Both the position numbers and the translations under genes were made by a program. A DNA stretch of 64,000 nucleotides, from NCBI RefSeq assembly GCF_006346325.1, contig NZ_VDYR01000001.1, forward strand, positions 372,001-436,000, given 5' to 3'. Shown one piece after another: positions 28,225-37,718 of this stretch. The notes under the pieces were generated by a model. The model did not search any database, was not told where the DNA came from, and worked only from the letters and a program-made list of their open reading frames with translations. This DNA is from Sphingomonas japonica (lineage in GTDB: Bacteria; Pseudomonadota; Alphaproteobacteria; Sphingomonadales; Sphingomonadaceae). Position 1 is the stretch's first letter, and each line of letters starts with the position of its first letter.

Positions 28225-29373
28225 ATGCGACTTCTACGAGCTGAGATCGTAGGCCTTCTCGGAAAAAGCGATCCAATCAAGATTTCGTTTAACGAAGACC
28301 TAAATATCACCACCGGAAAGAATGGTGCCGGTAAAACAACACTTATAAAACTTCTTTGGTATGTAATCAGTGGCAATGTCGGAACTGCTATTGCAGAAGT
28401 CCAGTTTCAGCGCGTTTCGATTACTACTGACAAATATCGAGTTAATATCACAAAGGTTTCCGACGACACATGCAAAGGGGATTTTACCGAGAGCGGTAAA
28501 ACTGTTAGCATTGAAGACTTTTATGATGATGAATCCGAAGAGCTGAGCGATGCTAGAGAAAAATTTAATAGAATTTTAGCTCCACATGGTCGGTCACTTT
28601 TTTTTCCCACCTTCAGAAGAATCGAAGGGGGCTTTACAATTGGATCTTCCGAGAGGTTCTCTTCGCCGTCGCTCTTCAATGCTCCTCGAGCTCGCAGTGA
28701 ACTTCAAGATGCTGTACTCTCGATATCAAGGCGATTGTCAGAGCTAGAGCATACCTTCGTGACTTCAATTTCAACCTTTGACGTCGCAGAGCTTCTTCTG
28801 CGACGTTATACGGAGATGTCAGAAGAGGCTAGCTCTCTCCAGCGGCAAATGTCTCAAGACGTCATCGAAAGAATTAAAGACTTTAAAAATGAGTCTTATA
28901 CTGCCCGATCTGATGATACTATGGACTCAGCTGTAGGCGTAATCGACAATATTCGCTCTATGATTGAAAATAACGACCGAATACGGGATTCTATTATGGC
29001 TCCACTCAAAGCTGTACAGGGAGTCGTAGCACAGCTTCTTGAGCATTCAGGCATTCAGATAGGTAGAAGAATAAACTTTGGTGACGCGGCTAATGCAATA
29101 AACTCTGAATCCCTATCGGCGGGTGAGAAGCAGATGCTTAGCTTTATCTGCTACAACGCATTCAGTGAAGACTCTATAATATTCATAGATGAACCTGAGC
29201 TAAGTCTACACATCGACTGGCAGAGAATGCTTTTTCCGACGCTGTTGCGTCAGAAGAAGAACAATCAATTCATCATAGCGACACACTCCCCGTTCATATA
29301 TAGTAAATATCCTGATAAAGAGATTATGCTTTCTCCATCGAGAGGAGATAGTGCGGAAAATCTTGCGTCATGA
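28225..29373 (+). CDS. ABC/OLD-type ATPase of a PARIS-like defence pair (AriA-like)
   Basis: This 382-residue ATPase of the AAA_15/SMC-like type has Walker A GKNGAGKT at residues 31-38. A variable helical middle with coiled-coil character follows. The ABC-type signature LSAGEKQ is at 297-303, Walker B IIFIDEPELSLH around Asp322/Glu323, and the switch His in IIATHSPFIY near 354. An AGGGGG site precedes the ATG at 28225 (a GTG at 28222 is possible). Base composition and codons are far more AT-rich than the neighbours, indicating transfer. The DUF4435-type gene overlaps it by four bases. In PARIS the ATPase AriA senses phage anti-restriction proteins and releases the Toprim effector AriB. The specific assignment is inference from architecture. 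Confidence 0.72.
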   Translation: MRLLRAEIVGLLGKSDPIKISFNEDLNITTGKNGAGKTTLIKLLWYVISGNVGTAIAEVQFQRVSITTDKYRVNITKVSDDTCKGDFTESGKTVSIEDFYDDESEELSDAREKFNRILAPHGRSLFFPTFRRIEGGFTIGSSERFSSPSLFNAPRARSELQDAVLSISRRLSELEHTFVTSISTFDVAELLLRRYTEMSEEASSLQRQMSQDVIERIKDFKNESYTARSDDTMDSAVGVIDNIRSMIENNDRIRDSIMAPLKAVQGVVAQLLEHSGIQIGRRINFGDAANAINSESLSAGEKQMLSFICYNAFSEDSIIFIDEPELSLHIDWQRMLFPTLLRQKKNNQFIIATHSPFIYSKYPDKEIMLSPSRGDSAENLAS

Positions 29374-30086
29374 AGCGATATCCGTCGCCGTTCGAAGCGG
29401 CGTCAGTAATTATTCGATCTTCATTGCCAACCGTGGTGACGGAAGGCGCAGACGACTACACTGCTTATCGGACTATCGAGGAAAACCTGACGGATATTGG
29501 TGTTTCACTTCTACCTCTAACGGGTAAAAATGCTGTACTTGAAACGTGGCGGTTCTTACCCGATAATTGTCGCCACAAAGCATTGTTTATAGTAGATAAA
29601 GACCTTTGGATTTACACGTCAGTTCCTATGGAAATCCAAAACGAACCACGCATATTGACTACGCATGGATATTCTATTGAGAATGATCTCCTACAAGACG
29701 GTGAGCTTGAAAATATAATGACCATTGCGGAACGAGCGAAGTTCCAGAACGAGTTAGACTTGATTTGCAAAGCCCACTCGATCGAAGTGCGTAAAATAAG
29801 AGAAGGTGCTGAAGGTATCCTAGCTACGCATGTTAATCGAGTAATCGAGGAGGAGGGTGCTCTTTGGAAGGAGGATGACGTTTGTGATATGACGGCTAAT
29901 GAACTTAGAATTGACTATCAAAATATGGTTCGAGGTAAAACGATATTTGAGCTGTTGCTGCGTCAACTTTCTGCGCCAAAGAGGCGTAGCAAGTATAGCA
30001 GAAATTCGCTAATGGAGATCGGAGCCGTTCGGGGCGGTCAGAAAATCAGCGAATTAGAAAAGCAAATTAGGGATTTATTCTCGTAA
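29370..30086 (+). CDS. DUF4435 Toprim-like effector of the PARIS-like pair (AriB-like)
   Basis: The 238-residue protein has the DUF4435 pattern. VVTEGADDYTAY gives the acidic Glu25 with Asp28/Asp29. FIVDKDLW gives the Asp76-x-Asp78 pair, and HGYSIENDLL is the typical third motif at 100-107. Together these resemble the Toprim metal site of AriB, an RNase reported to act on tRNA in PARIS. It is somewhat shorter than the AriB proteins I recall (around 300 residues), so it may be a divergent clade. It overlaps the ATPase gene as ATGA and shares its low G+C. No ribosomal or housekeeping role is suggested by context. Confidence 0.68.
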   Translation: MKRYPSPFEAASVIIRSSLPTVVTEGADDYTAYRTIEENLTDIGVSLLPLTGKNAVLETWRFLPDNCRHKALFIVDKDLWIYTSVPMEIQNEPRILTTHGYSIENDLLQDGELENIMTIAERAKFQNELDLICKAHSIEVRKIREGAEGILATHVNRVIEEEGALWKEDDVCDMTANELRIDYQNMVRGKTIFELLLRQLSAPKRRSKYSRNSLMEIGAVRGGQKISELEKQIRDLFS

Positions 30087-30224
30087 TGATAGTTACAACT
30101 TTAGTCGTTCCTACTGCTTTTCTTCACCTCTAGCCGCACTCTATTATCCACCATCTCGATCAACAGCGCAAATATCGCCCCGTTATGCCCCAATATTCCT
30201 GGGCTACGTCCGTCGACCCTTTGA
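30087..30224. other. Intergenic junction between the AT-rich cassette and uvrA
   Basis: The sequence returns to high G+C in this 138-base gap between convergent genes. On the minus strand one frame reads about 35 residues ending at a TAA (30107-30105), with the core HNGAIFALLIEMVDNRVRLE. It has no start codon or ribosome-binding site, so it may be the remnant of a gene cut by the insertion, or chance. No terminator is evident for either flanking gene. Confidence 0.3.
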
Positions 30225-33185
30225 CTATTCCGCCGCGCCCACGGCAGCTTCGGTCCGGATAGGCTCGTCCTTGGTGACGCCTTTCAAGAGCGGTGCGAGA
30301 TAGCGGCCAGTGAAGCTCCGCGGCTCCTTTGCCACATCCTCCGGCGTCCCCTCTGCCACGACCTTGCCGCCCTTGACCCCCCCCTCCGGGCCGAGGTCGA
30401 GCACCCAGTCCGCCGTCTTGATGACGTCGAGATTATGTTCGATCACCACCACGGTATTGCCCTGGTCGACCAGCGCGTGGAGGACCTCGAGCAGCTTGCG
30501 GACATCCTCGAAATGGAGCCCGGTGGTGGGTTCGTCGAGGATGTAGAGCGTCTGGCCGGTGGCGCGCCTGCTGAGTTCCTTGGCGAGCTTGACGCGCTGC
30601 GCCTCGCCGCCGGACAGGGTGGTCGCCTGTTGCCCGACCTTGACGTAGCCCAGGCCGACTTCGGCGAGCATCGCCATCTTCTCGCGGATCGAGGGGACGG
30701 CCTTGAAGAACTCGACCGCGTCCTCGACGGTCATGTCGAGGACGTCGGCGATCGACTTGCCCTTGAACTTCACCTCCAGCGTCTCGCGATTGTAGCGGGC
30801 GCCGTGGCAGACGTCGCACGTCACATAGACGTCGGGGAGGAAATGCATCTCGATCTTGAGCACGCCGTCGCCCTGGCACGCCTCGCACCGCCCGCCCTTG
30901 ACGTTGAAGCTGAAGCGGCCGGGCTTGTAGCCGCGCGCCTGCGCTTCGGGGAGGCCGGCGAACCAGTCGCGGATCTGCGTGAAGCTGCCGGTATAGGTCG
31001 CCGGGTTGCTGCGCGGGGTGCGGCCGATCGGCGACTGGTCGATGTCGATGACCTTGTCGAGATGCTGGAGGCCGGTGACCTTGTCGTGCTTGCCGGCCAG
31101 CATCCGCGCGCCGTTGAGCGCGCGCGCGGCAGCGGCGTAGAGCGTGTCGATGGTGAAGCTGGACTTGCCCGAGCCCGACACGCCGGTGACGCAGGTGAAG
31201 GTGCCGAGCGGGATGCTGGCGGTGACGCCGGTGAGGTTGTTGGCGACGGCGTTGTGGACGGTGAGCTTCTTGCCGTTGCCCTTGCGGCGCTTGGCCGGGA
31301 CGGGGACTTCGCGCGTGCCGTTGAGATAGTCGGCGGTGACGCTGCCCTTTGCCTTGAGCAGTTGCTTGAGCGTGCCCTTGGCCACGATCTCTCCGCCGTG
31401 GACGCCGGCGCCGGGGCCCATGTCGATGACGTAATCGGCAGTGCGGATCGCGTCCTCGTCATGCTCGACGACGAGGACGGTGTTGCCGAGATCGCGCAGG
31501 CGGCGCAGCGTCTTGAGCAGCATGTCGTTGTCGCGCTGGTGCAGGCCGATGCTGGGTTCGTCGAGGACGTAGAGCACGCCCGACAGGCCGCTGCCGATCT
31601 GCGACGCGAGGCGGATGCGCTGGCTCTCGCCGCCGGACAGCGTGCCCGAGGTGCGGTCGAGGTTGAGATAGTCGAGGCCGACATTGTTGAGGAAGCCGAG
31701 GCGTTCGAGGATTTCCTTGAGGATGCGCTCGGCGATTTCCTTCTGCTGGCCGGTCATGGTGTCGGGCAGCGCCTGGAAGAAGGCGAGCGCGTCGACCACC
31801 GAGAGATGCGTGGCATAGGCGATGTCGTGGCCGCCGATCTTCACCGCCAGCGCCTCGGGCTTGAGGCGGGCGCCGTGGCAGACTTCGCAGGGGTGCGAGG
31901 CCTGGTACTTGGAAAGCTCCTCGCGCATCCAGGCGGATTCGGTCGACAGCATGCGGCGATTGAGATTGCCGATGACGCCTTCGAACGGTTTCTTGACGTC
32001 GTACGACTTGCGGCCATCGACGAAGGTCAGCGTGACCGGCTTGCCCTTGGTGCCGTAGAGGATGGCATCGCGGTGCTCGGGGGCGAGATCGGCCCAGGGT
32101 GTTTCAAGCGAAAACCCGAAATGGCGCGCGAGGCTGCCGAGCACCTGCATGTAATAGGGCGAGGGCGGGTTGGACTTCGCCCACGGCACGACCGCGCCCT
32201 TCTTGATCGACAGGGCGTGGTTGGGGACGACGAGGTCCTCGTCGAACAGCAGTTTCTCGCCCAGGCCGTCGCAGGCGGGGCAGGCGCCCTGGGGAGCGTT
32301 GAACGAGAACAGCCGCGGCTCGATCTCGGCGATGGTGAAGCCCGAGACGGGGCAGGCGAATTTTTCGGAAAAGACAATGCGGTTGGGTGGGATGCCCGCG
32401 CCCTTCAGCTTCTGATCCGGAGCGCCGGCGTCAGCGGCCGCGTCCTCGCGCCCGGGCACGACGCCGTCGACCAGATCGACATAGGCCAGCCCCTCGGCCA
32501 GCTTGAGCGCGGTCTCGAAGCTCTCGGCGAGCCGGGTGGCCATGTCGCCGCCGACCACGAGGCGATCGACCACCACTTCGATGTCGTGCTTGTACTTCTT
32601 GTCGAGCGCGGGGGCGTCCTCGATCATGTGCGTCTCGCCGTCGATGCGGACGCGCTGGAAGCCGGCCTTCTGCCACTCGGCGAGCTCCTTGCGATACTCG
32701 CCCTTGCGCCCGCGCACGACGGGGGCGAGGAGGAGCAGGCGGGTGCCCTCCGGCAAGGCGAGGACGCGATCGACCATCTGGCTGACGGTCTGCGCGCTGA
32801 TCGGCAGGCCGGTGGCGGGCGAATAGGGAATGCCGACGCGTGCCCACAGCAGCCGCATGTAATCGTAGATCTCGGTGACGGTCGCCACGGTCGATCGCGG
32901 ATTGCGGCTGGTGGTCTTCTGCTCGATCGAGATGGCGGGCGACAGCCCCTCGATATGATCGACGTCGGGCTTCTGCATCAGCTCGAGGAACTGGCGCGCA
33001 TAGGCCGACAGCGATTCGACGTAGCGGCGCTGCCCCTCGGCATAGATGGTGTCGAAGGCGAGGCTCGACTTGCCGCTGCCCGACAAGCCGGTGATGACCG
33101 TGAGGGTGTCGCGCGGGATGTCGATGTCGACGCCCTTGAGATTATGCTCGCGCGCGCCGCGGACGGAGATGTGGGTTAGGGACAT
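30225..33185 (-). CDS. uvrA: Excinuclease ABC subunit A
   Basis: The 986-residue damage-recognition ATPase of nucleotide excision repair starts [20 protein letters not shown]. It carries two ABC modules (Walker [15 protein letters not shown] and [13 protein letters not shown]; signatures [14 protein letters not shown] and [14 protein letters not shown]; Walker [12 protein letters not shown] and [11 protein letters not shown]) and zinc-binding Cys pairs (CPVSGF with [16 protein letters not shown] with [10 protein letters not shown]). The open frame extends far upstream, but the start at 33185 is fixed by the family N terminus. A perfect LexA box sits 9 bases upstream. Confidence 0.97.
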   Translation of the reverse strand: MSLTHISVRGAREHNLKGVDIDIPRDTLTVITGLSGSGKSSLAFDTIYAEGQRRYVESLSAYARQFLELMQKPDVDHIEGLSPAISIEQKTTSRNPRSTVATVTEIYDYMRLLWARVGIPYSPATGLPISAQTVSQMVDRVLALPEGTRLLLLAPVVRGRKGEYRKELAEWQKAGFQRVRIDGETHMIEDAPALDKKYKHDIEVVVDRLVVGGDMATRLAESFETALKLAEGLAYVDLVDGVVPGREDAAADAGAPDQKLKGAGIPPNRIVFSEKFACPVSGFTIAEIEPRLFSFNAPQGACPACDGLGEKLLFDEDLVVPNHALSIKKGAVVPWAKSNPPSPYYMQVLGSLARHFGFSLETPWADLAPEHRDAILYGTKGKPVTLTFVDGRKSYDVKKPFEGVIGNLNRRMLSTESAWMREELSKYQASHPCEVCHGARLKPEALAVKIGGHDIAYATHLSVVDALAFFQALPDTMTGQQKEIAERILKEILERLGFLNNVGLDYLNLDRTSGTLSGGESQRIRLASQIGSGLSGVLYVLDEPSIGLHQRDNDMLLKTLRRLRDLGNTVLVVEHDEDAIRTADYVIDMGPGAGVHGGEIVAKGTLKQLLKAKGSVTADYLNGTREVPVPAKRRKGNGKKLTVHNAVANNLTGVTASIPLGTFTCVTGVSGSGKSSFTIDTLYAAAARALNGARMLAGKHDKVTGLQHLDKVIDIDQSPIGRTPRSNPATYTGSFTQIRDWFAGLPEAQARGYKPGRFSFNVKGGRCEACQGDGVLKIEMHFLPDVYVTCDVCHGARYNRETLEVKFKGKSIADVLDMTVEDAVEFFKAVPSIREKMAMLAEVGLGYVKVGQQATTLSGGEAQRVKLAKELSRRATGQTLYILDEPTTGLHFEDVRKLLEVLHALVDQGNTVVVIEHNLDVIKTADWVLDLGPEGGVKGGKVVAEGTPEDVAKEPRSFTGRYLAPLLKGVTKDEPIRTEAAVGAAE

Positions 33186-33193
33186 GGGGGAGC

Positions 33194-33208
33194 GTTCTAT
33201 CTTCGTTC
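33194..33208 (-). promoter_or_regulatory. LexA (SOS) box of uvrA
   Basis: GTTC, seven bases (TATCTTC), GTTC: an exact match to the direct-repeat SOS box of alphaproteobacteria, 9 bases upstream of the uvrA ATG. LexA bound here would block uvrA transcription until RecA-driven cleavage. It could also affect the divergent restriction gene 110 bases away. Confidence 0.8.
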
Positions 33209-33317
33209 TGGAGCGGGCGCCAGAGGGGGAGATAGGGGTGAGGGACGGGTTGTAGAAGGGCGGTTGCGGTTTGCGACGGGCGCGATGTGCCGCTAGCGTC
33301 GCGCAGCGGGGGAAGCG

Positions 33318-36152
33318 ATGCGACTGAGCTGGCAGGAAATTCGGGTGCGAGCACGGCGCTTTTCGGAGCGCTGGGCCGACGCGCATTACGAAAAGGGCGA
33401 AACGCAGTCCTTCTACAATGAGTTCTTCGACGTGTTCGGCGTCGATCGCAAGAAGGTCGCGATCTTCGAACGCAAGATCGAGATGATCGACAGCAACAAG
33501 CGCGGCTTCATCGACCTGTTCTGGCCGAGCGTGCTGCTGGTCGAACAGAAAAGCGCCGGGAAAGACCTGCTGCGCGCCGAAGGGCAAGCACTGGATTATG
33601 TGCTGGGCCTGCGCGATCGCGACGCGCCGAAATATGTAATGACCTGCGATTTCCAGCGGTTCCGGCTGCTGGAACTGGAAACGCGCAAGGAAGTCGCCTT
33701 CACGCTGCCGCAACTCCACAAGCATGTCGAGGAATTCGGCTTCATGCTGGGCGTCCAGCGCCGTTCCTATGGCAACCAGGCCGCAGTCAACATCAAGGCT
33801 GCCGAACTGCTGGGCACGATCCACGACGCGCTGGAGGCGAAAAATTATCGCGGCATCGACCTGGAACGGTTGATGGTGCGGCTGTTGTTCTGCCTGTTCG
33901 CCGACGACACTGGCATTTTCGGCAACAAGGACGATTTCCTCTATCTGATCGAGGAGCGGACCGACGCGGATGGGGGCAATGTCGGGCGCGTGCTGAACGA
34001 GTTGTTCGAAGTGCTGGACACGCATGCCGACCAGCGCGTGACGGGGATGGACCCGGAGTTCGGCAAGTTCCCCTATGTCAACGGCGCGCTGTTCACCGGG
34101 GCGCTGCGCACCGCGGTGTTCGATGCGCAGATGCGCGACGACCTGATTGCGGCGGCGAAATTCGACTGGGGCAAGGTCAGCCCGGCGATTTTCGGATCGC
34201 TCTTCCAGTCGGTGATGGACAAGGGCGAACGGCGCAAGAAGGGCGCGCATTACACCACCGAGCCGAACATCATGAAGGTGATCGGCCCGCTCTTCCTCGA
34301 TGAACTGTGCAGCGAGCTGGACCGACTGAAGGCGGGGCGTGACGGCGGCAAGCGGCCGGCGCTGCTGGCGTTCCAGGAACGGCTGGGATCGCTCGACTTC
34401 CTCGACCCGGCATGCGGGTGCGGCAATTTCCTGGTCGTCACCTATCGCGAGTTGCGCGCGATGGAGCAGGAGGTGCTGGAGGCGGTCTATGACGTCAATT
34501 CGCCGATGCTGTACGATGTCGAGGCGCTGAGCGTCGTGCGGCTGGCGCAGTTTCACGGGATCGAGTTGGAGGAATTTCCCGCGCATATCGCCGAGGTGGC
34601 GATGTGGATGACCGAGCATCTGGCGAATATCGAGCTGGGCCGGACGTTCGGGAAAGTATTCGCCGACATCCCGCTGACCGACAGCGCCAATATCGTGCAT
34701 GGCGACGCGCTGGAGATCGACTGGGACACGGTGCTGCCGCACGAGCGGTGCTTCGCGGTGATGGGCAATCCGCCGTTTGTTGGCCAGAGTTATCAATCGC
34801 CCGAACAGCGGATTCAGATGGCGAGGATTATCGACGCCAAAAGTGGGAAACCCGGTTCTCTGGATTTCGTCTGCGCGTGGTTCATCAAGGCGGGCGCCTA
34901 TATTGCGAGCGGGCCAACACGGATCGGATTGGTATCGACCAATTCGATCACACAGGGCGAACAGGTCGCACAGCTATGGCCGATCCTGTTCGAACGCCAT
35001 GGGCTGGAGATCGCCTTCGCCCATCGGACCTTTGCCTGGGGATCGGACGCGCGCGGCAAGGCGCATGTCCATGTCGTTATCATAGGCCTGACGCATCGCA
35101 GCGTGCAGCCGAGGGAAAAGCGGCTGTTCAGCTATGACGACATCGATGGCGAACCGGACGAGACGGTGCATGACGCGCTGACAGCGTATCTGTTCGATGC
35201 GGGAAGCGTCGGGAACCGGCATATGGTTATCGCGGAAGCTACGCGTCCTCTCAGCGCGCCAAAGCCACTTCGCATGGGAAGTAAGATCGTCGATGGAGGT
35301 CACTACATATTCTCGCCGGATGAGAAACGGCAATTCGTTGAAGATGAGCCGGCTTCGGCCGAGCTCTTTGTCCCCTTGATCGGCTCCTTGGAGTTTATTC
35401 GGGGTTCGAAGCGATGGCTGCTACTCTTGCAGCAGGTTTCTCCGTCGACTTTGCATACGCTGCCCAAGGTGTTGGAGCGAGTCCGTGCGGTGCGTGACTT
35501 TCGTGCCGCCAGTAAAAAGGTGGCAACTCAGCGATTAGCGGCCTTTCCGCTTCGCTTTGAAGTGAATACGATACCGCGAGGCGCCTATCTGGTGGTGCCC
35601 GAAGTAAGTTCCGAAAGAAGGGCTTACGTGCCTATCGGATGGCTCACACCCCCCACCGTGCCGACAAATCTAATTCAGACTTTGCAAGAGGCAACGAAGT
35701 GGGACTTCGGCGTCGTTACTAGCGCGATGCACATGGCGTGGTTGCGCCACATGGGTGGTCGCTTGAAGAGCGACTACCGTTACTCAATCGGCCTCGTCTA
35801 CAACACCTTCCCCTGGCCCGAAGCCTCCCCCGCCCAGCGCGCGCAGATCGAGGCGCTGGCGCAAGCCGTGCTCGACGCGCGGGCGGAATGGCCGGCGTCC
35901 AGCCTGGCCGATCTCTACGATCCCGACACCATGCCGGCCAATCTGCGCAAGGCGCATGCCGCGCTCGATCTGGCGGTGGACCGGCTGTACCGGACCAAGG
36001 CGAAGGGCGCGCCGTTCGCCACCGACCGCGACCGGGTCGAGCATCTGTTCGGGCTGTACGAAGCGCTGGTGAACCCGATGGCGAGCGAGGCGGCAAAACA
36101 GAACAAGCGCGTGGCGCGCAAGGCGGCGCGCAAGACGGGGGCAGTTTCGTGA
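33318..36152 (+). CDS. MmeI-like single-chain (type IIG/IIL) restriction endonuclease-methyltransferase
   Basis: This 944-residue enzyme combines three activities. The N-terminal nuclease carries Asp-x9-Glu-x-Lys (within [15 protein letters not shown], near residues 66-78), the MmeI-family catalytic pattern. A helical connector follows. The N6-adenine methyltransferase has motif X/I ([29 protein letters not shown] near 356-370), Glu block [13 protein letters not shown] and motif [10 protein letters not shown] near 484. The C-terminal target-recognition domain ends in [14 protein letters not shown]. MmeI-type enzymes methylate one strand of an asymmetric site and cut about 20 bases away. The TRD (about 35230-35790) is noticeably poorer in G+C than the rest. 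mrr follows with a GTGA overlap. Confidence 0.85.
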   Translation: MRLSWQEIRVRARRFSERWADAHYEKGETQSFYNEFFDVFGVDRKKVAIFERKIEMIDSNKRGFIDLFWPSVLLVEQKSAGKDLLRAEGQALDYVLGLRDRDAPKYVMTCDFQRFRLLELETRKEVAFTLPQLHKHVEEFGFMLGVQRRSYGNQAAVNIKAAELLGTIHDALEAKNYRGIDLERLMVRLLFCLFADDTGIFGNKDDFLYLIEERTDADGGNVGRVLNELFEVLDTHADQRVTGMDPEFGKFPYVNGALFTGALRTAVFDAQMRDDLIAAAKFDWGKVSPAIFGSLFQSVMDKGERRKKGAHYTTEPNIMKVIGPLFLDELCSELDRLKAGRDGGKRPALLAFQERLGSLDFLDPACGCGNFLVVTYRELRAMEQEVLEAVYDVNSPMLYDVEALSVVRLAQFHGIELEEFPAHIAEVAMWMTEHLANIELGRTFGKVFADIPLTDSANIVHGDALEIDWDTVLPHERCFAVMGNPPFVGQSYQSPEQRIQMARIIDAKSGKPGSLDFVCAWFIKAGAYIASGPTRIGLVSTNSITQGEQVAQLWPILFERHGLEIAFAHRTFAWGSDARGKAHVHVVIIGLTHRSVQPREKRLFSYDDIDGEPDETVHDALTAYLFDAGSVGNRHMVIAEATRPLSAPKPLRMGSKIVDGGHYIFSPDEKRQFVEDEPASAELFVPLIGSLEFIRGSKRWLLLLQQVSPSTLHTLPKVLERVRAVRDFRAASKKVATQRLAAFPLRFEVNTIPRGAYLVVPEVSSERRAYVPIGWLTPPTVPTNLIQTLQEATKWDFGVVTSAMHMAWLRHMGGRLKSDYRYSIGLVYNTFPWPEASPAQRAQIEALAQAVLDARAEWPASSLADLYDPDTMPANLRKAHAALDLAVDRLYRTKAKGAPFATDRDRVEHLFGLYEALVNPMASEAAKQNKRVARKAARKTGAVS

Positions 36153-37030
36153 GCGGGTTCAAGATCAGCAAGGACGACTTCTACCTGCCGACCCTGGAAG
36201 TTCTGGACGAGCGCGGCGGATCGGCGTCGATCGAGGAGATCGAGGCTGCGCTGATCGAGCGTTTCGGTTTTTCGCAAGAACAGCTCGACGCAACCTATGC
36301 GGTGAGCGGCGACACCATCGTGACGGACAAGATGTCATGGGCGCGCAGCCACCTGAAATTTCCCGGATATGTCACGAACGAGACGAAGGGCGTGTGGGTT
36401 CTTACCGAGAAGGGGCGGGATGCCCTGGCAGCCGGCACCACTCGCGAGCATTTGCGCCGCGAGGTTCTGGCGGCGAAATCGGCGCGGCGGGCAGAGCAGG
36501 TGGCGGCGCAGGCTGCGGTGGATGTCTCAACGCTCGAAGTCACCGAGGAGCAGGAAGCTGCTGAGCAGGACTGGACCGACACTCTCCTCGCCAGGCTCAA
36601 GACGATGCCACCCGACGGGTTCGAGCGGCTGGCGCAGCGGCTGCTGCGCGAAAGCGGCTTCGTGCGGGTCGAGGTGACGGGCAAGTCGGGCGATGGCGGC
36701 ATCGACGGATCGGGCGTGCTGCGCATGAACCTCATCAGCTTCCAGGTGCTGTTCCAGTGCAAGCGCTATGCAGGGTCGGTTCCGACAGGAACGGTGCGGG
36801 ATTTTCGCGGGGCGATGCAGGGGCGCGCGGACAAGGGGCTGATTATCACCACCGGCACCTTTACCGCCGATGCGCGCAGGGAAGCGACGCGCGACGGTGC
36901 GCCCGCGATCGACCTGATCGACGGCGAGGCGCTGTGCCAGCTGCTCAAGGAGCGGCGACTGGGCGTGCAGGTGCGCGAAGTGGTGCGTGAGGAGATCGCG
37001 ATCCTGCCGGACTTCTTCGACGAAATCTGA
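36149..37030 (+). CDS. mrr: Mrr-type (type IV) restriction endonuclease
   Basis: The 293-residue protein has an N-terminal winged-helix Mrr_N domain (about 1-90, DFYLPTLEVLDERGGSASIEEI) and a C-terminal PD-(D/E)xK nuclease. The nuclease block includes FERLAQRLLRESGFVRVEVT, GDGGIDGSG (catalytic Asp), FQCKRYAGSV (Gln-x-Lys) and KGLIITTGTFTADARREA. Mrr enzymes cut DNA carrying foreign methylation. The GTG start overlaps the stop of the MmeI-like gene, so the two are co-translated, and the host modification must be tolerated by this Mrr. Confidence 0.9.
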   Translation: MSGFKISKDDFYLPTLEVLDERGGSASIEEIEAALIERFGFSQEQLDATYAVSGDTIVTDKMSWARSHLKFPGYVTNETKGVWVLTEKGRDALAAGTTREHLRREVLAAKSARRAEQVAAQAAVDVSTLEVTEEQEAAEQDWTDTLLARLKTMPPDGFERLAQRLLRESGFVRVEVTGKSGDGGIDGSGVLRMNLISFQVLFQCKRYAGSVPTGTVRDFRGAMQGRADKGLIITTGTFTADARREATRDGAPAIDLIDGEALCQLLKERRLGVQVREVVREEIAILPDFFDEI

Positions 37031-37602
37031 TGATGCGCCTGCCTGCCATCACCGCGTTGTCGCTCTCCCTCGCCGCCTGTGCCGGGCGCGACTATCGGCC
37101 GGTGGCGGATGTGCCGGTGCGGATCGGGCCGCCTTATGCAATCCGGGGGCAGACCTATGTTCCCGCCGCCGACCCGGCCTATGACGAACTGGGCTATGCC
37201 AGCTGGTACGGACCGGAATCGGGGAGCCAGACCGCCAATGGCGAACGCTTTCGCCCCGACTGGATCACCGCTGCCCACCGGACCCTGCCGCTGCCGACCT
37301 ATGTCGAGGTGACGGCGCTGGACAGCGGGCGAACGATCCTGGTGCGGGTCAACGATCGCGGGCCGTTCGCGCGTGGGCGGCTAATCGACCTGTCGCGCGG
37401 GGCGGCCGATGCGCTCGGCATCCGCGCGGCGGGGCATGCGGCGGTGCGGGTGCGGCGGGTCGATCCGCCCGAGCGCGACCGGGAGCGGCTGCGCGAAGGC
37501 GAGGCGGCGCGCGAGCGGCCGCGGGTCGATGCGCGGGTGCTGGCGAATTTGCGCGCGCAACTGGCGGCAGGGGTGCGGGCTGGACTGGTGACGGCGCCGT
37601 AG
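37030..37602 (+). CDS. rlpA: RlpA-like septal ring lytic transglycosylase/lipoprotein
   Basis: This 190-residue lipoprotein has the signal MMRLPAITALSLSLAAC (Cys17) and a double-psi beta-barrel domain (YASWYGPESGSQTANGERF, LPLPTYVEVTALDSGRTILV, RVNDRGPFARGRLIDLSRGAADALG). These blocks match the RlpA fold, which cleaves naked glycan strands at the septum. No C-terminal SPOR domain is present, so septal targeting must come from elsewhere. It overlaps the mrr stop by one base (TGATG), an odd coupling of a wall enzyme with a restriction operon. Confidence 0.87.
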   Translation: MMRLPAITALSLSLAACAGRDYRPVADVPVRIGPPYAIRGQTYVPAADPAYDELGYASWYGPESGSQTANGERFRPDWITAAHRTLPLPTYVEVTALDSGRTILVRVNDRGPFARGRLIDLSRGAADALGIRAAGHAAVRVRRVDPPERDRERLREGEAARERPRVDARVLANLRAQLAAGVRAGLVTAP

Positions 37603-37718
37603 GGACAGGGCTGCGACGCTGGCAAACGCTTGCCTGAACGCGGAATTTCGGCTTAGCTGGGATGTGGCCTGCGCCGCGCACCGGGGGGTGCGCGGGACCG
37701 GGCCGGGGGGCACGAGAC

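Noticed and set aside
30435..33179. Long open frame (914 codons) on the plus strand opposite uvrA
   Set aside because: It is antisense to a clearly identified uvrA, has His/Asp/Arg-rich shadow composition and no recognisable motif. Long reverse frames are common in GC-rich genes.
33186..34796. Upstream extension of uvrA by over 530 codons
   Set aside because: The family N terminus and the LexA box fix the start at 33185; the extension is antisense to the MmeI-like gene.
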